From: CADEEX01 sp964577955
GTDB taxonomy: Bacteria > Acidobacteriota > Vicinamibacteria > Vicinamibacterales > CAVVIG01
Length of the DNA stretch: 64,000 nucleotides
Reading direction: 5' to 3'
Assembly: GCA_964577955.1 (NCBI GenBank)
Contig: CAZOAZ010000011.1
Coordinates: forward strand, 62,001-126,000
In this document: piece after piece, positions 57,829 through 64,000 of the stretch
Numbering within the stretch: the stretch's first letter is position 1
How the letters are laid out: every line of letters begins with the position of its first letter
Program-made: the position numbers and the translations under genes
Notes under the pieces: generated by a model
What the model was told of the DNA's origin: nothing
Databases searched by the model: none
The model's input: the letters and a program-made list of their open reading frames with translations, nothing else

Positions 57829-60800
57829 ATGCGCACGCGAGTCTTCTCGCCCGAAGGGTTCCGGCCACGCGGCCCGCTCGCCGCTTTGCTGGCAGCCCTG
57901 ATCCTCGTCGGTTCGGCGGGCCTCGCCTCGGCACAAACCGCCTTTGTGCCCTACTTCGGCAAGAACAACATCCACTACGACGAGTTCGACTGGCACATCT
58001 ACACCACCGAGCACTTCGAGATCTACTACTACCCGGAAATCGCGCAGCATCTGGAGCGGATCGCCGGCTACGCGGAGAGCGCCTACCAGCAGGTGAGCGC
58101 CGACCTGAAACACGATCTGTCGTTCAAGGTCCCGCTGATCATCTTCAAGACCCATAGCGAATTCGAGCAGCAGAACGTCGCGCCGGGCGGCGCCCAGGAA
58201 GGCGTCGGCGCGTTCGCCGAGCCGTTCCGCGACCGCATGGTGATGCCGATCGACGATCCGCCCGATCAGCTCTACGGCCTGATCACCCACGAACTGACGC
58301 ACATCTTCGAGTTCGACATCATCCCGCAGGGGCTGGTGCGGGCCAGCGTCCCGCTGTGGGTCAACGAAGGGCTCTCCGACTACGAGCGCGGCCAGTGGAG
58401 TTCGACCGACCTGATGCAGGTTCGCGACGCCGCCGTCGCCGACATCATTCCCAAGATGTCGCAGATGATGGGCTACGGCAATTCGGGCAACGCGCTGCTC
58501 GTCTACAACCTTGGTCACGCGGTGTTCGAATTCATCGAGGCGAAGTGGGGCAAGGAAGGGGTGCGCCAGTTCCTGTTCGCGCTCCGCAAGAGCGTCATCG
58601 GCGGCGGCGAAGACGCCTACCAGGAAGCCTTCCGGATGAAGCCGGACGAGTTCGATCAGGCGTTCGAACGCTACCTGAAGGAACGCTTCAAGCCGTTCCG
58701 CGATCGCGAGCGCCCGGCCGACTACGGCCGCAACCTGGCGCCCAACCAGGAGCGATCGCACTACGCCGAAGCCTTCGCGATTGCCGCATCGCCCTCCGGC
58801 GATCTCATCGCGATCGTCACCATCAACCGGAAGGACGGCGAACTCGACATCATCCTGGTCTCCTCGAAGGACGGCTCGCTGGTCCGCAACATGACCAACG
58901 GGTTCGACAAGAACTTCGGGTTCGATCACATCGTCATGCGCGGCGAGCGCACCAACTCGATGGGGTGGATTTCCTGGTCGCCGAAGGGCGATCGCCTCGC
59001 CTACTTCGTCCGGACCGAGAAGGAAAAGACGCTGATCATCCAGAACGTGCTGACCCGCCGGATCGAGGTCCGCGTGCCGATGAAGTCGGTGGACGATCCC
59101 GAGTCGCCGAGCTTTTCGCCCGACGGCCGGACGGTGGTGTTCTCGGCGATGCGCGGCGCCTCGCGCGACATCTACACCGTCAATCTCGAGACCCAGGCGG
59201 TCGAGAACCTCACGAGCGACGAGTTCTTCGACTACGGTCCGGTGTATTCACCCGACGCCTCGTTCGTCGTCTACAACGCGCGGGTGAGCGGCAACCAGAA
59301 GCTGTTCCGGTTCGATCTCGACACCAAGAAGAAGACCCAGCTCACCTTCGGGACCAACGACGAAACCTCGGCGCAGTTCTACGACGATCACACGCTGGTT
59401 TTCTCGTCGACCGCGACCGATCCGGCGGTGCCGCTCGAGCCCGAAGTGGCCAAGAACGGCAACATCTACAACATCTGGACGCTGGACCTGCGCAACGGCG
59501 AGCTGCGGCAGTACACCGACGCGCTCGGCGGCGTGGTGTCGCCCATCGTGCTGCCGGATCAGAGCGGCGGGCGGATCGCGTTCGTGACCTACTACAAGGG
59601 CGAATACGGCGTGCACACGCTCGAGCGCAAGGAGCCGCTCCACGTCGCCTCGTCCAGCGATTTCGGCGCGCCGGGCCCGATCATCGACTTCCAGGCACCA
59701 CTCCAGCACACGCTGGTCCAGGCGAACGCACGCCAGAAGCGCGCCTTTGAAAAGATGTTCCTGGAGGGCCGGCCGCCGGTCAACGTCGGCATCACCAACA
59801 ACGGCGACGTGTTCGGCGACACGCAAATCAGTTTCGGCGACGTGCTCGGCGACAAGCAGGTCAACTTCTTCGCCTCGTCGATCGCGCAGTACCGGACGCT
59901 GGCGCTCAGCTATGTCAATCTCGGCAAGCGCTTCCAGTACGCCTTCCAGGGCTTCTCGCAGACGACGTTCTTCTACGGCAATCTGAGCGGCGTGCTCTAC
60001 GACCCGTCGCTGGCGTTCCTCAGCCGCGATGCGGCGGTCGCGACGCGAACGGTGCGCGGCGGCAGCGCCTTCGGCAGCTACCCGTTCAACCGCTTCCGCC
60101 GCCTGGAAGTCAGCGCCGGCGTCGTGGAGCTGGACGAGCAGTACAACGACCCCGCCCTCGAAGAGCAGGCGCTGCAGTACCAGCAGCAGAACTTCGGCGA
60201 GCAGGTGTTCCGCAACGGCTGGATGGTTCCGCTCTCGGTCGCGTTCATCCAGGAAACCACGATCTTCCGCGAGTTCGGGCCGCTCGCCGGCAGCACCATG
60301 CGCCTCGGCTACGACTACGCGCCGAATTTGGGCGGCACGATCTCGCGTCAGACCTTCGACGTCGACGCCCGCTACTACCAGCGGCTCGCCAGCAGCGGCG
60401 TCCTCGCGCTGCGGCTGCGCGCCTTCAAGAGCATCGGCGACGCCCCCGACTTCCTCTACTTCGGCGGCAACTCGGAAATGCGCGGTTACAACTACCTCGA
60501 GTTCGTCGGCCAGAACGCGGTGTTCGCCAACGCCGAACTGCGCTTCCCGATCATCGAAGCCGCGCTCACCCCGATCGGCGTCGTCGGCGGCGTCCGGGGT
60601 GTGTTCTTCGCCAACATGGGCGCCGGCTGGTTCGACAATCGGCCCTTCTCCTTCTCCGCGAGCGACACCAGAACGGAGACGCCGATCCTGAACTACGAGC
60701 GCGACGTGCTCGGGTCGATCCTCTACGACGCCGCGGGTCTGCCGACGCCGATTTACGGCCCGCGCCAGACGATCTCCGGATTCCGGCTGCAGGACGGCCG

Positions 60801-60975
60801 GGCCTCCTTCGGCCTCGGGCTCGAAACGTTCATGCTCGGGTTCCCGATTCACTTCGACTGGTCGTGGCGGACGCTCTTCAACGAAGAGTACGAGAACCTG
60901 GTGTTCTCGGCGCAGGGCGGCAGCTCGGAGTTCCGCAAGCCGCGTTTTGCAATCTGGATTGGATATGACTTCTGA
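57829..60975 (+). CDS. fusion of peptidase-MA-like domain, TolB-like propeller and Omp85-type barrel
   Basis: The 1048-residue exported protein starts after GAGG and has a signal peptide ('LLAALILVGSAGLASAQ'). Residues about 45-290 are a gluzincin-type metallopeptidase with HELTH at about 154-158 and 'WVNEGLSDYERGQW' supplying the distal Glu. A TolB/WD40-like propeller follows (about 310-620: 'WISWSPKGDRLAYFVRTEKE', 'SPSFSPDGRTVVFSAMRGAS'). The C-terminal 360 residues form an outer-membrane barrel of the surface-antigen family ('FLYFGGNSEMRGYNYLEFVG') ending in Phe. It may act in outer-membrane protein quality control or surface proteolysis (inference). Confidence 0.9.
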   Translation: MRTRVFSPEGFRPRGPLAALLAALILVGSAGLASAQTAFVPYFGKNNIHYDEFDWHIYTTEHFEIYYYPEIAQHLERIAGYAESAYQQVSADLKHDLSFKVPLIIFKTHSEFEQQNVAPGGAQEGVGAFAEPFRDRMVMPIDDPPDQLYGLITHELTHIFEFDIIPQGLVRASVPLWVNEGLSDYERGQWSSTDLMQVRDAAVADIIPKMSQMMGYGNSGNALLVYNLGHAVFEFIEAKWGKEGVRQFLFALRKSVIGGGEDAYQEAFRMKPDEFDQAFERYLKERFKPFRDRERPADYGRNLAPNQERSHYAEAFAIAASPSGDLIAIVTINRKDGELDIILVSSKDGSLVRNMTNGFDKNFGFDHIVMRGERTNSMGWISWSPKGDRLAYFVRTEKEKTLIIQNVLTRRIEVRVPMKSVDDPESPSFSPDGRTVVFSAMRGASRDIYTVNLETQAVENLTSDEFFDYGPVYSPDASFVVYNARVSGNQKLFRFDLDTKKKTQLTFGTNDETSAQFYDDHTLVFSSTATDPAVPLEPEVAKNGNIYNIWTLDLRNGELRQYTDALGGVVSPIVLPDQSGGRIAFVTYYKGEYGVHTLERKEPLHVASSSDFGAPGPIIDFQAPLQHTLVQANARQKRAFEKMFLEGRPPVNVGITNNGDVFGDTQISFGDVLGDKQVNFFASSIAQYRTLALSYVNLGKRFQYAFQGFSQTTFFYGNLSGVLYDPSLAFLSRDAAVATRTVRGGSAFGSYPFNRFRRLEVSAGVVELDEQYNDPALEEQALQYQQQNFGEQVFRNGWMVPLSVAFIQETTIFREFGPLAGSTMRLGYDYAPNLGGTISRQTFDVDARYYQRLASSGVLALRLRAFKSIGDAPDFLYFGGNSEMRGYNYLEFVGQNAVFANAELRFPIIEAALTPIGVVGGVRGVFFANMGAGWFDNRPFSFSASDTRTETPILNYERDVLGSILYDAAGLPTPIYGPRQTISGFRLQDGRASFGLGLETFMLGFPIHFDWSWRTLFNEEYENLVFSAQGGSSEFRKPRFAIWIGYDF

Positions 60976-60980
60976 GGAGA

Positions 60981-61170
60981 GGTGCGGAGCGCGCCGTGCA
61001 CGGTGCAAAGTGCAGGTGCGCGGTGCGCAGTGAAAAGGTGCGTGGTGCGCGCGCGGCTTGATTCGTTGATACACTGAAAGCCGCGCGCGCACTGAGCACC
61101 GGTTACCACGCACGGTGCACCTGCACCCTGCACCCTGCACCCTGCACCATGCACCCCGCACCCAGCACCG
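60981..61170. repeat. GGTGCGC-word inverted repeat with a 13-bp core hairpin
   Basis: Left words GTGCACGGTGCAAAGTGCAG and right words CACGGTGCACCTGCACCCTG face each other. At the centre GTGCGCGCGCGGC (61045-61057) and GCCGCGCGCGCAC (61080-61092) form a perfect 13-bp stem around an AT-rich 22-nt loop containing GATACACT. The right end supplies the start region of the thioesterase gene. Confidence 0.8.
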
Positions 61171-61658
61171 GTCCTGTTAAACGCGCCGACGAGTCCGCGA
61201 CGGAAATGGTGCAAGTCGTTCTGCCGAACGACGCGAACCCGCTCGGGTTCATTCTCGGCGGCACGGTCATGCACCTCATCGACATTGCCGGCGCCATCGC
61301 GTGTCATCGCCACACGCGCACGCGTGTCGTGACCGCCGCCGTCGACGACCTCCAGTTTCTTCATCCCATCAAGGTCGGCGATCTGATCATCCTGAAGGCA
61401 CGCGTCACCTGCACCTTCCGGACGTCGCTCGAGGTCAGAGTCGACGTATTCTCCGAGGCCGCGCTGACCGGCGTCAGACAGTTGACCAGCCGCGCCTTTC
61501 TGACGTTTGTGGCGATTGACGGTGAAGGCCGGACGATTCCGATCCCGGCGCTGCTCATCGAAACCGACGAGGACCGCCGGATCTCAGAGGAAGCGCGCAT
61601 CAGACGGCAGCACCGCCTCGAAAGACGTGATCACGCGCGCGAATCAGAACCGCTTTAA
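61149..61658 (+). CDS. acyl-CoA thioesterase, hot-dog fold (YciA/BACH type)
   Basis: The 169-residue protein has 'VVLPNDANPLGFILGGTVMH' and 'HLIDIAGAIACHRHTRTRVV' with 'VDDLQFLHPIKVGDLIILKA', the signature of hexameric acyl-CoA thioesterases that hydrolyse medium/long acyl-CoA. The putative ATG 61149 and first residues MHPAPSTGP are encoded by the repeat; GTG 61209 or ATG 61206 would cut off a segment normally present before 'VVLPND', so the repeat-derived start is favoured. The C-terminus is rich in Arg and Glu. Confidence 0.87.
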   Translation: MHPAPSTGPVKRADESATEMVQVVLPNDANPLGFILGGTVMHLIDIAGAIACHRHTRTRVVTAAVDDLQFLHPIKVGDLIILKARVTCTFRTSLEVRVDVFSEAALTGVRQLTSRAFLTFVAIDGEGRTIPIPALLIETDEDRRISEEARIRRQHRLERRDHARESEPL

Positions 61659-61661
61659 GAA

Positions 61662-61859
61662 CCGTGCGGGGTGCCCGGTGCATAGTGCACGGTGCAGGTG
61701 CTCCGTGCTGGGTGCGGCGTGCCTGGTGCATCGCTCGCTTCGCTCGCGATGGTGCGAGGTGCGAGGTGCGAGGTGCGGGAGCGAGCGATGCACCGCGCAC
61801 GAGGCACGCCGCACCGAGCACGGGCACCGTGCCCCGTGCACCCAGCACTCCGCACCGTA
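61662..61859. repeat. GGTGCGA-word long inverted repeat
   Basis: The left arm contains GGGTGCGGCGTGCCTGGTGC then ATCGCTCGCTTC; the reverse complement of the right arm contains CGGTGCGGCGTGCCTCGTGC and ATCGCTCGCTCC. The arms nearly match over about 30 bp, around three tandem GTGCGAG words (GGTGCGAGGTGCGAGGTGC). It fills the gap between two convergent genes. Confidence 0.78.
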
Positions 61860-61860
61860 C

Positions 61861-63372
61861 CTAGATCTGTTTCAACCTCAGGACACTCTTCTCGAGATCG
61901 ATGCCGACGCGGTAGCGGCTCAGGAACTTGTGCCCGACGATGCCCCCGAGCTGGAAGCCGAGGAGGGCGCTGGGCGTGTTGAGATTGAGGACGACCACCG
62001 GGAAGTTCGTGTAGCGGATCGAGTCGAACCGCAAATCGACGCCGGGCAGCAGGAACGCGTCCTTGTCCCAGCCCGACGAACCGTACACCTTGAGCGCAAT
62101 CTTGCGCTCGGGTTCGTGCTTGCCGATCGCGAACGCGGTTGCGCGGCTGATCGAAATCACTTCGCCGCCGGTGTCGACCACGAAATTGGCGGTGTGGGTG
62201 CCGCCGACCACGCCGCGGACGGTGGCGAGGCGGTGCAGCCGCATCGGCAACTCGAGATCGCTCGGCTCCTCCGGCAGATGCCGGCCGAAGGTGATCTTGC
62301 GGGTCTTGTAGTCGATGATCATCGAGAAGCCGAGCGACAGCGGCGACAGGCTCTCGGTTTCGCGCGACGGCAGATCGCGCAGCGGCGGATCCTTGATGAG
62401 GCACGGGACGTTGCGCAGCTTCAAGAGCCCGAGTTCGAGCGAGTTGATGCGCGCCAGCTGCAGACCGCGGATGCCCACGTCGCCGACGCCGGCGCTGAGC
62501 GTATAGGTAATCGGGGCGATGCCGAGCCGCTGCGCCGTCTGCCGCGTCAGCACCGTGCTCTCCGCGCCGGTGTCCACGACGAAATCCTGGAACGAGCCGT
62601 CATTGACCTTGGCCCGGACGATGATCTTTTCGCTGACCAGCCGGAAGTCGATCGTATAGGTCTGGGTTTCGGCCTCGGGATCGACATCGAACGGTACGCG
62701 CTGGCCGAACGATCGCAGGAACTTGATTTCGGACCGCGACCAGTCCGCCTTCTCGCTGTGATCCTTGTTCGGCAGCAGGTTCACGTAGTTGCTGAACGCG
62801 CCGGCTGCCTCCTCGTACTTGTGCATCCGCTCGTAGATCGAGCCGACGGTGTGATGGAGCTCCAGGTCCCGAGGATTGAGCCGGAGCGCCAGCTGCGCCG
62901 AGTTCATGCCCTCTTCGAGCTTGCCGCGCGCCGCCAGGGCGCGGGCCATACCGTGGTGGCCCCGGGCGAGGTCGGGTGACGCGGCCAGCGCGTCCTGATA
63001 GTGCGTCTCAGCCTCGTCGAAGAGCCCCGACGCCCAGAGCGCGTCGCCGTAGAGGGCCATCGATTCCGGCGAGGTCGGCGAGGCCGCGAGCAGCTTCTCG
63101 GCCTCGGTGCGCGCCAGGTCGAATTGCGCCACCCGGAGCGCCGACTGAATCACGCCGCCCCGAACCACCCGCAGGTCGTCTGGGCCGGCGATGGTCAGGG
63201 CGCGCTGGTAGGCCTCCAGCGCATCGACGTAGCGCCCCTCGTTGAGGAATTCCTGTCCGAGCTGGGTCTGGACTTCGACCGATTGGAGCTGGGGCGCGGC
63301 GCCGACATGTATGACAAACGCAGCGGCGGAGAGAACGACCGTCAGGGCCGCCGCGCGGGGAACACCGTTCAT
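61861..63372 (-). CDS. exported TPR protein with two retropepsin-like domains
   Basis: The 503-residue protein starts at ATG 63372 after GGAGGG and has a signal peptide ('AAALTVVLSAAAFVIHVGAA'). TPR-like helices span about 30-200 ('LGQEFLNEGRYVDALEAYQR', 'LYGDALWASGLFDEAETHYQ'). Two aspartyl-protease-like domains follow, with 'FVVDTGAESTVLTRQTAQRL' and 'FVVDTGGEVISISRATAFAI', the DTG active-site loops that together can make one pepsin-like site in a single chain. The family (retropepsin-like, often with PDZ or TPR) is poorly characterised. Confidence 0.87.
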   Translation of the reverse strand: MNGVPRAAALTVVLSAAAFVIHVGAAPQLQSVEVQTQLGQEFLNEGRYVDALEAYQRALTIAGPDDLRVVRGGVIQSALRVAQFDLARTEAEKLLAASPTSPESMALYGDALWASGLFDEAETHYQDALAASPDLARGHHGMARALAARGKLEEGMNSAQLALRLNPRDLELHHTVGSIYERMHKYEEAAGAFSNYVNLLPNKDHSEKADWSRSEIKFLRSFGQRVPFDVDPEAETQTYTIDFRLVSEKIIVRAKVNDGSFQDFVVDTGAESTVLTRQTAQRLGIAPITYTLSAGVGDVGIRGLQLARINSLELGLLKLRNVPCLIKDPPLRDLPSRETESLSPLSLGFSMIIDYKTRKITFGRHLPEEPSDLELPMRLHRLATVRGVVGGTHTANFVVDTGGEVISISRATAFAIGKHEPERKIALKVYGSSGWDKDAFLLPGVDLRFDSIRYTNFPVVVLNLNTPSALLGFQLGGIVGHKFLSRYRVGIDLEKSVLRLKQI

Positions 63373-63503
63373 GAACCCTCCCGAAGTCTCAGGTCGAACG
63401 CGGTCATTCAAGAACCAGGCCGGCCCGAGCGCACTGATCGGCGCAGCGTTCTGGCGGCGAGCCATTCAAGAAACGAAAGGCCGCGCCGTGGGACGTAAGC
63501 GCG

Positions 63504-63974
63504 TCAGCGCGTGTACTGCTCGATCGGCACGCCGTCGTACATCTGGTCGACGCGAAGAATCTGCGCCTCGCGGCTGTAGGTCCCGAGCTCGTAGTCTTCG
63601 CTCATGATCAACGCCTTGATCGGCTTGGTCGGGCACACTTCGGAGCACAACCCGCAGAAACTGCAGCGCGACAGATTGAAGTCGAAGTAGTCGAGCACCT
63701 TGATCTTCTGTCCCGGCTCGCGATGACCGCCGAGCGCGATCAGGTCGTCCGGGCACGCCTTGGCGCACTGGTCGCAGACGATGCAGGTCTGCGCGCCGGT
63801 GCCGGGTTCGGTCTGCAGCCGCAGCACGCCGCGGAAACGCGGCGCCGTCGGGCGGCGTTCGGCCGGGTACTGGAACGTGAACGCCGGCTGCGGCGTGTAC
63901 TTCAACGTAATCCACAGCCCCTTGAGGAGATCGATCAGGAAGAGCGACTTGATGAATTTGAAGATGGTATTCAT
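63504..63974 (-). CDS. nuoI: NADH-quinone oxidoreductase subunit I
   Basis: The 156-residue ferredoxin-like subunit has an amphipathic N-terminus ('FKFIKSLFLIDLLKGLWITL'), then 'QTCIVCDQCAKACPDDLIAL' and 'LSRCSFCGLCSEVCPTKPIK', the two C-x2-C-x2-C-x3-C-P motifs that hold clusters N6a and N6b. It carries electrons in the peripheral arm of complex I. Its ATG overlaps the TAA of the upstream gene (TAATG), so it is the last visible gene of a nuo cluster that lies beyond the window. Confidence 0.95.
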   Translation of the reverse strand: MNTIFKFIKSLFLIDLLKGLWITLKYTPQPAFTFQYPAERRPTAPRFRGVLRLQTEPGTGAQTCIVCDQCAKACPDDLIALGGHREPGQKIKVLDYFDFNLSRCSFCGLCSEVCPTKPIKALIMSEDYELGTYSREAQILRVDQMYDGVPIEQYTR

Positions 63975-64000
63975 TACGCGCGCTCACCAATGATCGTGGG
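63974..64000 (-). CDS. C-terminal end of the gene upstream of nuoI, probably nuoH
   Basis: Only eight codons are present (PTIIGERA and TAA), overlapping the nuoI start by one base. Identity as nuoH is inferred from the usual nuoH-nuoI order, not from sequence. Confidence 0.4.
   Translation of the reverse strand, partial: PTIIGERA

Overview
The window looks like chromosomal DNA of a GC-rich, Gram-negative soil-type bacterium, most probably an acidobacterium of the Vicinamibacteria (subdivision 6). This is inference from gene content (several PQQ-type quinoproteins, lipoproteins, Omp85-type barrels, type I complex NuoI, SCO/CusF, ECF regulation) and from the interspersed palindromes that translate as 'RLKPDAT'-like peptides. 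No rRNA, tRNA, phage, insertion sequence or CRISPR array is visible.

Layout. 0-5.7 kb: end of a molybdopterin oxidoreductase, a small exported protein, an Omp85-type lipoprotein, a KGG protein, YggX and a POT peptide transporter. 5.7-16.7 kb: a stand-alone LigD phosphoesterase, YvcK/CofD, an operon of TPM protein + LemA + PH/di-haem membrane cytochrome, a penicillin-acylase-type amidase, DinB protein, dicarboxylate symporter, YheT-like hydrolase. 16.6-27.5 kb: DUF72, CusF-SCO1 fusion, a Cys/His/Asp protein, two quinoproteins, a BNR/MoaD pair, Lgt, AroC, HD-GYP. 27.5-33.7 kb: a large hybrid histidine kinase, a sphingolipid delta-4-desaturase-like enzyme, small lipoprotein, endonuclease-type phosphatase. 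33.7-47.8 kb: three more PQQ dehydrogenases with two secreted cupins and a metallo-beta-lactamase-fold protein lacking its metal ligands, plus a trans-sulfuration enzyme facing a MocR regulator and an SPFH/zinc-ribbon pair. 48-57.6 kb: ABC exporter, a MacAB-like efflux operon with an acyl-CoA desaturase, TlpA, and an ECF sigma/anti-sigma pair. 57.8-64 kb: a metallopeptidase/propeller/beta-barrel fusion, acyl-CoA thioesterase, TPR-retropepsin protein and NuoI.

The most striking signal is not a gene. Two related palindrome families are dispersed through the window: family A (TCCGGCTTYAGCCGGA, usually preceded by GGTGGCG) and family B (GGACAGGCTWWAGCCTGTCC). They share the core GGCTNNAGCC but differ by compensated stem changes. 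B sits at gene 3' ends, three times contributing the stop codon of the leftward gene; A also occurs inside reading frames. A second class consists of long tracts built from 5-11-nt words (TGATGATT, GGTGCAC, GGGGACT, CAATTCT and others), several forming large hairpins and several encoding protein termini.

A second genome-level pattern is that about ten genes have a TANNNT -10 box ending 6-8 nt before the start codon, implying leaderless transcripts, including divergent pairs with almost no intergenic DNA. All functional calls come from reading the sequence; no database search was run.
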